Positions 32,651-41,794 of a stretch of 64,000 bases of DNA are shown in pieces. Source of the stretch: CAYQMF01 sp964418595. Its GTDB lineage: Bacteria > Planctomycetota > UBA1135 > UBA2386. The DNA lies in assembly GCA_964418595.1 (NCBI GenBank), contig CAYQMF010000020.1, positions 1 to 64,000 of the forward strand. The letters run 5' to 3'. The position numbers were made by a program, and so were the translations under genes. Every line of letters starts with the position of its first letter. The stretch's first letter is position 1. The notes beneath the pieces were generated by a model. The model had not been told where the DNA came from and searched no databases. It worked only from the letters and a program-made list of their open reading frames with translations.

Positions 32651-33301
32651 TTACCCGCCCTTCGTCAGCCCCGAGACCGCCGCGTGTAGCTTCGCGCCGA
32701 GGTCATCCCCGCGCGCCACACTCGCGCCGAGGTCGCGCAGCAGCCCGTCGCGGAGCGAATACACGAGCCCATGCACGGTGAGGCGCTGGCCGCGGGCCCA
32801 GGCCTCCTGCACCACGGTCGTCTGGCAGACGTGCTCGACCTGCTCGATGACGTTGAGTTCGCACAGGCGATCGGAGCGACGGACCTCCGGCGTGGCATCC
32901 ATGAGCGCGGCGAACTTGTGGCGCACGTCCTGGACGTGGCGGAGCCAGTTGTCGATGAGGCCGAGGCGGCGGCCGACCAGCGCGGCGTGGACGCCACCGC
33001 AGCCGTAGTGGCCGGTGATGATGATGTGCTCGACGCCGAGGACGTCGACCGCGAACTGGAGGACCGACAGGCAGTTGAGGTCGGTGTGCACGACGACGTT
33101 GGCGACGTTGCGGTGCACGAAGATCTCGCCGGGGAGCAGGCCGAGGATCTGATTCGCCGGCACCCGGCTGTCGGAGCAGCCGATCCAGAGGTACTTCGGG
33201 GCCTGGGCCTTGGCGAGGGTCTCGAAGAAGGTCGGATCGCTGCGCGTGACGCCCGCGCTCCAGCGGCGGTTGTTCTCGAGCAGGTCGGCGAGTTCGGTCA
33301 T
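32651..33301 (-). CDS. can: Beta-class carbonic anhydrase
   Basis: A 216-residue enzyme interconverting CO2 and bicarbonate in the cytoplasm. The zinc ligands fall at Cys42, Asp44 and Arg46 (CSDSR), His98 and Cys101 (HYGCGG), the same numbering as E. coli Can, and the length is nearly the same. It is transcribed towards hipBA, with the hipBA control region 13 bases past its stop codon. Confidence 0.96.
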   Translation of the reverse strand: MTELADLLENNRRWSAGVTRSDPTFFETLAKAQAPKYLWIGCSDSRVPANQILGLLPGEIFVHRNVANVVVHTDLNCLSVLQFAVDVLGVEHIIITGHYGCGGVHAALVGRRLGLIDNWLRHVQDVRHKFAALMDATPEVRRSDRLCELNVIEQVEHVCQTTVVQEAWARGQRLTVHGLVYSLRDGLLRDLGASVARGDDLGAKLHAAVSGLTKGG

Positions 33302-33467
33302 GCCGACGGTCTAGAGGCGTGGCGCGCGCGCGGCAACAGGAACCGGACATCCGCTGCGGAGGTCCGGGACGGGCGCGCACCAGGAAATGGTCCCGGGGGA
33401 GTGACGGCGGCGGGACCTCTCCGCTCCCTGCGCTGCCCCAGCGATCCGCCTACCAAGCCCTGCACAC

Positions 33468-34469
33468 ATGCGACGACCCGTTGTGTCCCGCGCCGCGGCC
33501 CTGTCCGCGGCGGCCGTATTGTTCTCCGTCTCCGTACCGCGCGCGCAGATGCCCGTGGCTCCTCCCGCTCCGGGCGCCAGCATGGCGGCCGTCGGGGCCG
33601 AGGCCCAGGAGCCCGAGTTCCTGAACCTGCGCGTCGCCGGGCATGACGTGTATCGCGGCGTGCGCAAGGTGCTCACGGAGCTGACCTGGCACCGCGACCT
33701 GGACCTCGCGGCTTCGCAGGCGAAGAAGCAGCAGCGCCCGATCCTGTGGCTGCAGATGCTGGGCGACCTGCGTGGCTTCTCATGAAGCGCGGCGCAGAGC
33801 CTCCGGGGCGTGACCCTGGCCGATGACAAGGTGCGCGAGGTGCTGAAGGATCGCTTCGTGGTGGGCTGGAAGAACGTGATGAACGAGCAATGGGTCGGCC
33901 AGTCGCACGGCTATTCGCGGCGCCAGCAGGCGGTCGGCACCACCAACGGCGCCGGCGGGCGCAACGTGCAGATCTTCGTGCTGTCGCCCGACCTCGTGGT
34001 GCTGCACGCGCTGCCCGGGTTCTGGCACCCCGACGATCTCCTCGGCGAGCTGCGCTTCGCGGAGGCGGTCTGGTCAGTGTGGAAGGACGAGAGTCTCACG
34101 CGTGCGCAGAAGGAGGCGTTCCACCGGCAGGTGCAACTGCAGGAGACGCGCCATCACGGCGAGGAGACCTTCGCGCGCAGTGGCTGGCAACACTTCGACC
34201 GGCACGTGGAGTTGGCGCGCCTGAAGGAGGGCAACCGCGACACGGTGGCGTGCCCGCCCGATGAGAAGGGGCAGGGCTTCGCGCTCAAGTCGCACAACGT
34301 ACTCCTGCACGAGCGCATGGCGGAGCACCCCTTCGTGCGCTTCGCCGAGTTCGACGTGACCTGGATCGCCGACTACGGCCAGGCGTTCTACGACAACAAC
34401 CGCGGCGTGGGCGAAGACGGGATCTCGTTCCCGTCCCCGCAACCCAAGCTGAAGTCGCACTGGCTGTGA
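33468..34469 (+). CDS. Secreted thioredoxin-like candidate selenoprotein (UGA at codon 106)
   Basis: The ATG at 33468 starts a signal peptide (RAAALSAAAVLFSVSVPRAQ). At codon 106 (33783-33785) the frame has TGA. Without any shift it continues through SAAQSLRGVTLADDKVREVL to a normal stop at 34469; the total is 333 residues. The second part has no good start of its own. The UGA sits after a thioredoxin-type first strand (RPILWLQMLGD) and before a helix, in the region where the active-site Cys of thioredoxin-like folds lies. The motif is Gly-Phe-Ser-Sec-Ser. The only cysteine is far downstream (VACPPDEKG). A stem with loop CGUGA follows at 33803-33819. It is probably an exported redox enzyme or peroxidase-like protein. 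The next two genes, VWA and HEAT, appear to be in one operon with it. Confidence 0.75.
33803..33819 (+). promoter_or_regulatory. Candidate bacterial SECIS hairpin
   Basis: CCGGGG pairs with CCCUGG (one G-U pair) around the five-base loop CGUGA. The loop begins 23 bases after the UGA at 33783-33785, and G-U lies within the loop, as expected for binding of the elongation factor SelB. It is inside the coding region, the usual place in bacteria. Confidence 0.6.
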
Positions 34470-34500
34470 GCGAGGCGGGCGCGGGCGCTATCCTGCCGGC

Positions 34501-36180
34501 GTGAGAATCGCCGCGCTCGCCTTCGCCCTCTGCCTGGTCGGGTTGCCCGCCGGCCAGGAGGCCGCGGCGGTCACCCAGCGGGGGCGGACGCTGGCGAGCC
34601 CGCTGGCGCTGTTCTTCGGCGGAACGCTGCGTGAGCGCACGCTGATGCTGCTCCTCGATGCGACGGCGTCGGTGCAGGCGTCGGGGTTCGGCGAAGCGCT
34701 GGCGAGTGCGCTCGAGGAGAACGCCGCGGCGCTCGCGCGCACGAAGCTCGGGCTCGCGGTGGTGGGCGAGAAGAACTGCGTCGTGCTCGCGCCGACGACA
34801 GACCACGCCGCGGTGCTCGCAGAGGTGCGCGCCCGCCTCAGCAAGCCGACGGTCGAGTTCCAGAACGTGTACGCCGACCTGCGCACCGCGGCGTTGGCGC
34901 TGGGCGGCGGCGCGGGCGAGCGCGAGCTGCTGCTCGTGACCTTCGACAACGGCGACGCAGAGGACGACCTCGAGCAGACGCTGACGGTGCTCAAGCGTGC
35001 CAAGGTCAAGCTGAGCGTGCTCACCAACGAGGCCTACGTCGCCGACAGCTACTGGGCGGCGCGGCCCTACCAGGAGAAGCCGCGCGGCACGACGCTCACC
35101 GGCGGCGATGCGCCGGTGATCGATCTGCCGTGGGGATGGATCTTCCAGATCCCGGTGGCGAACGAACTCACGCCGGCCGCGGTCGGGCCCTACGCACTCA
35201 ACCGGTTGGCCGCGGGCACGGACGGGCGCGTGAGCCTGTACTCGACGCCGAACCAGTCGGGCCATGTCTGCGCGATCTACGGCGCGTGCCTGTTCTGCCA
35301 GGGCGACCACCTGCCACGCGAGGAGGCGTACTGGGAGCAACGCGTGTCGCAGCTCACGCCGCTCACGGTCGCGCGCCGCGACGCGCTGACGAAGCTCGGG
35401 CGCGACCCGTACTTCCGCGCCATCCTGCACGGCTGGAAGCGCGCGGCCGATGGCGGCCTCGTGCGCAGCGAGCCGTCGGTGCGCCTGCAGGGCGCGACCG
35501 CGACTGCGGACCGGCAGCGCTTCGCCAACCCGCTGGATCTGTTCAGCGGCGTGAGCTTCGATCGCCACGTCAAACAGGCGGAGCGCGCGGCGGAAGTGGC
35601 CGCCGAGATCGGGACCTGGCTCGAAGGCGAACTCGAGCGGCTCGGGTCGGAGAAGGGCTTCGCCCGGCAGGAGGCCGGCGCACACTTCACGCGGTTGATG
35701 CTGCAGCTCACGCGGGTGAACCTCATCACGTTTGCGGCGTGGTGCCGCGACGTGGCGCCCAAGGAGTGGGAGGAGCCGAATGCCGGCGTCGTCCCGCCGG
35801 AGGTGCCGGGCCTGCGCGCCGACGAGCGCCCGGTGGGCATCGGCTACTCGAACCTCTGCCTCTGCCACGGGGTACGGGCGTTCTACGAGGTCGACCTGCC
35901 GGGCGGGGAGATGCTGCGCAAGGAGCTGGAGGTGCTCGAGGCGCTGACCACGAAGTTCATGGCGCGCTACGGCCACACCCAGTACGCGTTCGCCCTGCAC
36001 CGCGCGGGCATCGCGCGCTTCCACCTCACGTACCCCGGCATCGCGGGTGAGCGGCCGCGCATCCGCCCGAAGAGCGACGCCGACGATGCCGCCACGACCA
36101 CGCCGCGGATCAACCGCCCGGAACGAGGCGGCGGGGCCAGCACGGGCGAGTCGACCGGCCCGACCACGGGGCGGCGATGA
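34501..36180 (+). CDS. Secreted VWA-like protein
   Basis: 559 residues with a signal peptide (ALAFALCLVGLPAGQEA). Residues 45-185 resemble a von Willebrand A domain (TLMLLLDATASVQASGFG, with D-x-T-x-S in place of the usual D-x-S-x-S metal site, and ELLLVTFDNGD). The remainder is helical, with cysteine pairs (YGACLFCQGDH, NLCLCHG), and is not recognised. The C-terminus is disordered. It begins 31 bases after the thioredoxin-like gene and its stop overlaps the HEAT gene start (ATGA), so the three are probably co-transcribed. Confidence 0.7.
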   Translation: MRIAALAFALCLVGLPAGQEAAAVTQRGRTLASPLALFFGGTLRERTLMLLLDATASVQASGFGEALASALEENAAALARTKLGLAVVGEKNCVVLAPTTDHAAVLAEVRARLSKPTVEFQNVYADLRTAALALGGGAGERELLLVTFDNGDAEDDLEQTLTVLKRAKVKLSVLTNEAYVADSYWAARPYQEKPRGTTLTGGDAPVIDLPWGWIFQIPVANELTPAAVGPYALNRLAAGTDGRVSLYSTPNQSGHVCAIYGACLFCQGDHLPREEAYWEQRVSQLTPLTVARRDALTKLGRDPYFRAILHGWKRAADGGLVRSEPSVRLQGATATADRQRFANPLDLFSGVSFDRHVKQAERAAEVAAEIGTWLEGELERLGSEKGFARQEAGAHFTRLMLQLTRVNLITFAAWCRDVAPKEWEEPNAGVVPPEVPGLRADERPVGIGYSNLCLCHGVRAFYEVDLPGGEMLRKELEVLEALTTKFMARYGHTQYAFALHRAGIARFHLTYPGIAGERPRIRPKSDADDAATTTPRINRPERGGGASTGESTGPTTGRR

Positions 36181-37514
36181 GGCGGGTCGGCTTGTGCGCG
36201 ATCGCGGTCGTCGCTTGCTGCATCCTGGCTTCGCTGCGGGCGCAGGCGCCGGCGGCCGCGTCGCCGGAGGTCGAGCGGCTCGTCGAGAAGCTCGGCGCGA
36301 CCGACGCGCGCGAGCGCTCGGACGCCTACATGCAGCTCCAGCGGATGCGTTCGCCGGACAACGTGCCGCTCCTGGCGAAGCGACTGCCGGGCTGGCCGCT
36401 CGCGAGCCAGAGCTTCGGGATGTACCTCCTGCAGGGCCAGCCGATCGACGCGACGCGCCCGGTGTACCAGCGCCTCCTGCAGGAGAAGAGCGCGTTCCTG
36501 CGCGGGGCGAGTGCAGCGGCCTTGTACCGCAGCGGCGAGAAGGGCGCGGCCGCGGCGCTGGCGTCGGCGATCACGGCAAGCGACGACATGGAGCGCATGC
36601 AGGTGCTCGGCCGGTTGTGGGGGATCGACGACGTGCGCGTGCGCGACGCGGTGCGCGGGCTCGTGCGGGTCGGGGCGAGCGAGCGCGCGCTCGAGGATGC
36701 GCTGTACCACCTGCTGAGCGTGGGCCCTGGGCCCGATGCAGCGACGGTGCGGGCGGCGGAGACCGTGCTCGGCGATGCGGGCACGGGCGTCGCGGCGCGC
36801 GCCACGTGTGCCGCGTTCCTGCTGGCGGCGGGCATCGACAAGCACGGCCCGGCGCTCGCGGCGACGCTCGGCAGTGATCCCAATGCGCTCACGCGCCTGC
36901 GCCGGTTCCTCGATCGCGCGCCGCGGATCGGACCGGATGTCGAGGACGCGCTGGTCGGCAAGCTGCTCGCGGCGAAGAGCGCGTTCGAGGTGACGTGGCC
37001 GGCGCAGACGCTGGAGAAGCACGCCGCCGACAAGGCGGTCGGGGCCCTGCGCGAGCTGTTGCGTGCCAAGGAGGACGCCGTGCGCAAGGCGGCGCTCGAG
37101 ACGCTGGCGTCGATCCCGCGCGCGCTCCAGGCGCACGAGCTGCGCGCGATGCTCGCGCACGAAGATCCGGAGACGGCGCTGGTCGCGGCCGACGCGATGC
37201 GCCGGATGGACGACGGCAGCGGCATCGACCGGGTCGTCGAGCTGGTCGGCAAGCAGGGTGCGCATCGGCTGACCGCCGTGCGAGCGCTCGGTCAGTTCCG
37301 CGCGCGCGCCGCGGTGCCGGTGCTGCTCGATGCGCTCGCCGACGGCGACCGCAACGTGCGCGACGCGGCCTTCCTGGGGCTGCAGCGCATCCTGCCCGCG
37401 CTCTTCCCGTACCGGCGCTTCGACCTCCAGTCGACCGGCTACGCTCCCGATGGCGCCGACGATCGTCGCGCCGCCGGGCTGGCGGCGCTGCGAGCGTGGT
37501 GGGCAGCGCGCTGA
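36177..37514 (+). CDS. Secreted HEAT-repeat protein
   Basis: 445 residues with signal peptide (GLCAIAVVACCILASLRAQ), then HEAT repeats over most of the length (VERLVEKLGATDARERSDAY, LRELLRAKEDAVRKAALETL, AVPVLLDALADGDRNVRDAA). It overlaps the VWA gene by 4 bases, so it is translated together with it. It is convergent with the phosphatase-thioredoxin gene; the two stop codons abut within TGATCA. Confidence 0.8.
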   Translation: MRRVGLCAIAVVACCILASLRAQAPAAASPEVERLVEKLGATDARERSDAYMQLQRMRSPDNVPLLAKRLPGWPLASQSFGMYLLQGQPIDATRPVYQRLLQEKSAFLRGASAAALYRSGEKGAAAALASAITASDDMERMQVLGRLWGIDDVRVRDAVRGLVRVGASERALEDALYHLLSVGPGPDAATVRAAETVLGDAGTGVAARATCAAFLLAAGIDKHGPALAATLGSDPNALTRLRRFLDRAPRIGPDVEDALVGKLLAAKSAFEVTWPAQTLEKHAADKAVGALRELLRAKEDAVRKAALETLASIPRALQAHELRAMLAHEDPETALVAADAMRRMDDGSGIDRVVELVGKQGAHRLTAVRALGQFRARAAVPVLLDALADGDRNVRDAAFLGLQRILPALFPYRRFDLQSTGYAPDGADDRRAAGLAALRAWWAAR

Positions 37515-39173
37515 TCAGCGCAGCAGGTCGGCGAGCAACCGGTCCAACTGCGTGAACGCGGCGTCGGCTTCGGCGTGCTCGGCACCCGGATGCAGGCGCG
37601 GGCCGGGATGCACCCACACGATGGCACCCTGGCGATCGACGAGCACGCTGATGCTCGTGGCGTTGCGGGGAACGCCACGCGATTGCAGGTCGGTGAGCTT
37701 GTGCCAGTCGCGATCGACCGCGAGTGCGCCCCGAAAGCCCAGCCGCGCTGCCTGGGCCGCGATCGTGGCGTCGGGGACGTCGCGCGGTGGCTTGGGGTGG
37801 TACATCCCGACCACCGCCACCCCGCGCGTCGCGTAGCGCACCCGCAGCGTGTCGAGCGCGGGCAGGCTGTCGGCGCAGAACGGGCAGGTGTCGGTCCACC
37901 AGCGCACGAGCGTGAGTTCGTGGTCGGCGAAATCGAACGGAGCGAGGAAGCGCGCTCCCTGCAGGTCTCCGAAGGGGCGCTTGACGACCTTGCGCGGAAC
38001 GAGGCTCGCGACGTCCAGCCAGGTCAGGCGGTGGTCGGAGCTGACGACGGGCTCGCCATCGCCGAGCAACGCGAAGGTCGCGTCCTCCTTCGCCGGCCAG
38101 AACACGCCCGCGCGCACCGGCAGCAGGCCGCGTGATGGCAGCACGTAGTCGAGACGCAAGTTGCCGACGCGCGCGTCGGCGAAGTCACCGGTGTCCGCCG
38201 CGGGATCGCCGCGGTGTTTGGCATTCACGCCGCCCTGCCGGCGCGCGGCTTCGCTGCCCCCTGCGCTGGTCGGCACGACGCTGGCGTCGATGTGCGGGTG
38301 GGAGAGAAGCTGGTCGATGCCACCGGCGAGGCTGTCGCCATCCATGGGATCGGCGTTGAGGTCGCCGACGATCACGAAGCGGGCGCCCTTCTTCAGGCCG
38401 CCGGCCACGCCGGCGTCGTCCTTGATCCAGGCGCTGCGCGCCGGGTCGACGTAGTCGGCCCAGAAGCGGATCTCGTCGGCGTTGCGCTTGCCGTTGCGAT
38501 CCTCAGGGCCGTCGAACACCGGCGGCGTGGGGTGGCTCGCCAGGATGTGGATGGTCGCGCCGCAGACGTTGACCGGGATGTCCCAGTGCGACTTCGAGGA
38601 CAGGCGCAGGCGCGCCTTCGCCTCGTCGGTGTACCAGCCGTCCAGCCATCGGGCGCCGGGCATGTCGCGCCAGAGCAGGTGCTGGAAGGTCCGTACTCCC
38701 GCGTGCGCGATCGACCCGCGCGCGAGCACTGCCATCCCGTACTGACCGGGGAAGGCGCCGAACCCGAACGCGTCGCCGGGCCCGTCGGTCTTGCCGTCAT
38801 GGTCGAGGTCGAGGCCGCTGCGCACGCCGGTGTTCACCGGGCCGGTGAACGAGTACGGGTAGTCGATCGCGGTCTCGCCGTGCTGGCCCTTGCGCAGGTA
38901 CTCGTCGACGAAGCAGGCCAGCGCCGCGCCCTCCGCATCCCAGTCGAACTCGTTCAGCAGCAGCACGTCGGGGCGCGTGCGCTGGATGACCGCAGCCACC
39001 GCGCGCGCTTGTGTGCTGTTCCCACCGCGCAACTCCGCGAGGAGCGCGCCCGCGGTGGGGCGGTTGAGCGCCACGTTGTAGGTGGCGAACCGCACCGGGG
39101 GCGGCTCAGCCTGTGCGGTGAGGCCGGCGCCGAGGAGGCAGTACGCGACGACGCGGAACGACAGCGATGCCAT
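37515..39173 (-). CDS. Secreted endonuclease/exonuclease/phosphatase domain fused to a thioredoxin domain
   Basis: 552 residues with a signal peptide (VVAYCLLGAGLTAQA). Residues 28-385 are an endonuclease/exonuclease/phosphatase-type domain (VRFATYNVAL, LLLNEFDWD, FVIVGDLNADPMDGDSL, SSDHRLTWLDV). Residues 400-552 are a TlpA/redoxin-type thioredoxin domain with the active-site motif CPFC at 430-433 and a cis-proline-type segment (SISVLVDRQGAIVWVHPG). Each half is intact. A secreted phosphoesterase joined to a thiol redox domain is unusual. The ATG at 39173 starts the signal peptide. Confidence 0.85.
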   Translation of the reverse strand: MASLSFRVVAYCLLGAGLTAQAEPPPVRFATYNVALNRPTAGALLAELRGGNSTQARAVAAVIQRTRPDVLLLNEFDWDAEGAALACFVDEYLRKGQHGETAIDYPYSFTGPVNTGVRSGLDLDHDGKTDGPGDAFGFGAFPGQYGMAVLARGSIAHAGVRTFQHLLWRDMPGARWLDGWYTDEAKARLRLSSKSHWDIPVNVCGATIHILASHPTPPVFDGPEDRNGKRNADEIRFWADYVDPARSAWIKDDAGVAGGLKKGARFVIVGDLNADPMDGDSLAGGIDQLLSHPHIDASVVPTSAGGSEAARRQGGVNAKHRGDPAADTGDFADARVGNLRLDYVLPSRGLLPVRAGVFWPAKEDATFALLGDGEPVVSSDHRLTWLDVASLVPRKVVKRPFGDLQGARFLAPFDFADHELTLVRWWTDTCPFCADSLPALDTLRVRYATRGVAVVGMYHPKPPRDVPDATIAAQAARLGFRGALAVDRDWHKLTDLQSRGVPRNATSISVLVDRQGAIVWVHPGPRLHPGAEHAEADAAFTQLDRLLADLLR

Positions 39174-39221
39174 CGTTCCGCATCGTAGGGCGAGCGGGGT
39201 GCGCTCGCTCACGCCCGTCGG

Positions 39222-40124
39222 TCAGTTGACCTTCTTCGCGGGGGCGGCGTCGGGCTTCTTGGCTTCGGGCTTGGCGGCCTCCGGCTTGGCACCCGCTTCG
39301 CAGCACCCGGTGTCCTTCTTGCCCTCGGCCTTGGCGCCGGTCTCGCAGCACTCGCTGGTCGCGGGCTTCGCTGCACCGGGCGCGGCGGAGCAGCAGCAGC
39401 CGCCGGGAGCCGACGGCTCGTCACCCTTCTTGCCTTCCTTGCCGTGGCCCTCGTGGCCGGCGGCCTCGGCGCCCTTGGCCTTGGTGGCCTCCGTGACCTT
39501 GGCCACGAACGCGTTGGGCGTCGCCTTGAACTTGGCCATGCAGTCCTCGCAGCAGAGCTTGACGAGGGTGTCACCGTGCATGACGGAGACCGCGTCGGCG
39601 TCGAGTTCGTGCTTGCTCACCGGGCAGGTCTTCGTGGCGTAGTTGGCCGACTGCTTGGCGAAGGCCGCAGTCTGGATCTTGGCGGTGATGTCGGTCTTGT
39701 TGGCGGTGGCCTTCTTCACGCAGCCTTTGCAGCAGAGCTTGATCAGCGTGTTGTCGACGACGAGCGAGATCGGCTCGCCCATCGAGCCCAGCGGCTTGCC
39801 GCTGACGGCGCACACCTCGAGGGGATAGTTGGCCGCCTGCGCCTTGACGATGGCGGCTTCCTTCTTGGCGGCATAAGTCGCGGGGTCCTTCTCGACCTTG
39901 GCCTGGCACTTCTTGCAGCAGGTCATGAAGGTGTTGCCGTCGACCGTGAAGGTCTTGGCGGAGTCGTCGAGCTCCTCGTCGGACACGATGCAGGTGTCGA
40001 GCGGGTAGCCGGTGGTGGTGACGAAGGGCTTCTTCGCCTCCGCGGCGGCCGGCGCGGTGTCTTGCGCCCAGGCGGAACCGAGGCTGGTCGTGACGAGGAG
40101 GAGGATCGTGGCGAGAGTCTTCAT
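39222..40124 (-). CDS. Exported protein with three Cys-rich metal-binding modules
   Basis: 300 residues with signal peptide MKTLATILLLVTTSLGSAWA. There are three repeats of about 60 residues, each with a Cys-x-Val-Ser motif (Cys45, Cys105, Cys167) followed by CC-x-x-C (69-73, 131-135, 191-195). The spacing resembles YHS/TRASH metal-binding modules. The tail carries a GHEGHGKEG stretch, then CCC (243-245), CC (259-260) and CC (274-275) in a Lys/Ala/Pro-rich region. It probably binds soft metals such as copper or zinc outside the cytoplasm. No transporter or regulator is adjacent. Confidence 0.75.
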   Translation of the reverse strand: MKTLATILLLVTTSLGSAWAQDTAPAAAEAKKPFVTTTGYPLDTCIVSDEELDDSAKTFTVDGNTFMTCCKKCQAKVEKDPATYAAKKEAAIVKAQAANYPLEVCAVSGKPLGSMGEPISLVVDNTLIKLCCKGCVKKATANKTDITAKIQTAAFAKQSANYATKTCPVSKHELDADAVSVMHGDTLVKLCCEDCMAKFKATPNAFVAKVTEATKAKGAEAAGHEGHGKEGKKGDEPSAPGGCCCSAAPGAAKPATSECCETGAKAEGKKDTGCCEAGAKPEAAKPEAKKPDAAPAKKVN

Positions 40125-40206
40125 GGGTCTTGTCTGGGATCAGGTCTGGATGCGATCTCTGAATACGCCGCGCCGCGGCGATCGTTTCGTTTCGGTGGTG
40201 TGCGGG

Positions 40207-41682
40207 TCAGCGGACGTCGGTCGCGCCGAGCAGATCGAGACGAATCTGATCGACGCGGGCTCCGCGCGCCAGGGAGTTGTCGGAGAAGTACTCGTGGTGG
40301 CCCACGCCGCTCTGTCCGCTGGCGTAGGTCGAGTCGACGGCCGACCCGAGGGGGACGCCGTCGACATAGAAGGTGAGCGCCGGGCCCTGGGCCTCGATGC
40401 GCAAGCGCCGCCACGCGGTGCCGGTGAGCAGTCTTGGCGGCACGAGGTCGGTGAGGACGCCGTTGACGACCTTCACGCCGCGCGTGCGCCCGTCGGTCGA
40501 GTCCCAGAAGAGCGCGTAGCAGTAGCCGCCGCCACCGCTCGTCCCTTCGAAGCCGCCGTTGCCGTTGTCGCGGAGGAAGACGCCGACCCGTTCGAACCCG
40601 TAGGTGGCGAGTTGCGGCCGATGGTCGCACAGGATGGTCGCGTCGACGGCCGAGTCGGCGAGAGCACGCGGACCGATCCGCGCGCTGTCGTAGCCGCCGG
40701 CCGGATCCTTCACGACCAATGCGAAGCCGTCGCCGCCCGGCGCCGGCGGCGACACGGCGGCGACCGTGTGGGTCACGAACTTGTGCTGCCAGGCCCCGAG
40801 GTCCTTGCCGCGCGCGGTGAACCGATCGACCAGCGGGAACAGCGACTGGTAGTGCCCGCCGATCTCCGCGTCGAGCAGCATCCACCAGAGGTACTGGAAG
40901 TGCTTGGTGTGATCCGCGGCCTGGTTGCCGGCGAAGCCGTGCACCGCGAAGCGCGCGACCTGGCACCGGCTGGTGCTGGTCATGCCGAGCGCGTTGGTCC
41001 CCGACCACGGCGCACGGCTCGCGGCGAGCTGCGCGATCAGGTAGTTCGCGCACTCGGTGGTGCTGGCGTACGTGCCGGGCACGATCGAGGAGTGGCTGAA
41101 CCGGAAGTCGGTCGCGCCGGCCGCCGCGCTGCGCGCGAACGCGACGAAGTCGATCATCTGCGCGGGGTCCACCTGGTTGCCGTTGACGTAGCCGGTGTGC
41201 AGACCGTCGCCGAGCACGACGGAACGCACGCGGGCGCGATGCGCAGGCTGCGCGAGGATCTGGCGCACGCCCGCGTAGCCAGCGCTGAACGCGGTGAGCG
41301 CGAGGCGGCTGCTCGGCGTCGCGCTGCCGGCGACGCGCGCGGGCAATGCGGCGGCGGCGCGGTCGAGCAGGTTCTGCAGCGCGGTCGGGCTCGCGAAGTA
41401 GTTCGTGTAGACGGAGCTCAGCCCGTTGATGTGCACGGAGATCAGCGCGGCCTGCTTCCAGGTCGAGAAGTACGCGTCCTGGGCGAGCGCGTGATCGCCG
41501 TGCATGTGGATCACGAAGTCGAGCGGCGCGTCGCTGGCTGGCGGCAGCGGGGGCACGTAGAGGCGCGCCTCCGGCGTGAGCGTGATCCGGTCCCCGGGAG
41601 CCTGGCCGGGGAGGGCCAGGGAGAGGAGCGCGAGGAGGGTTGTGCGCGGGGCGGACGGCGGTCGCATGCGGGCGCGCATCAT
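40207..41682 (-). CDS. Secreted alpha/beta-hydrolase-like protein with LamG-like C-terminal domain
   Basis: 491 residues with an N-terminal export signal (TLLALLSLALPGQ). Residues 40-270 resemble an alpha/beta hydrolase: an HMHGDH strand-loop, and LTAFSAGYAG, a serine elbow with Ala in place of the first Gly. His and Asp candidates follow (HGFAGNQAADHTKHF). The last 180 residues look like a LamG/concanavalin domain (GVFLRDNGNGGFEG, RRLRIEAQGPALTFYVDG). It could be an esterase acting on plant or algal polymers. Alternative starts are ATG 41679 and 41667. Confidence 0.65.
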   Translation of the reverse strand: MMRARMRPPSAPRTTLLALLSLALPGQAPGDRITLTPEARLYVPPLPPASDAPLDFVIHMHGDHALAQDAYFSTWKQAALISVHINGLSSVYTNYFASPTALQNLLDRAAAALPARVAGSATPSSRLALTAFSAGYAGVRQILAQPAHRARVRSVVLGDGLHTGYVNGNQVDPAQMIDFVAFARSAAAGATDFRFSHSSIVPGTYASTTECANYLIAQLAASRAPWSGTNALGMTSTSRCQVARFAVHGFAGNQAADHTKHFQYLWWMLLDAEIGGHYQSLFPLVDRFTARGKDLGAWQHKFVTHTVAAVSPPAPGGDGFALVVKDPAGGYDSARIGPRALADSAVDATILCDHRPQLATYGFERVGVFLRDNGNGGFEGTSGGGGYCYALFWDSTDGRTRGVKVVNGVLTDLVPPRLLTGTAWRRLRIEAQGPALTFYVDGVPLGSAVDSTYASGQSGVGHHEYFSDNSLARGARVDQIRLDLLGATDVR

Positions 41683-41794
41683 CTCCGACGCCTGCCCGCC
41701 AGGAACGGGGGGTTGGCTGCAACGATGGGAACGAGGTCCGCGCTAGGGGGCCGTCGGGCGACCGACGCCATTCTTCCTCGGAGCCGTAATCCCC

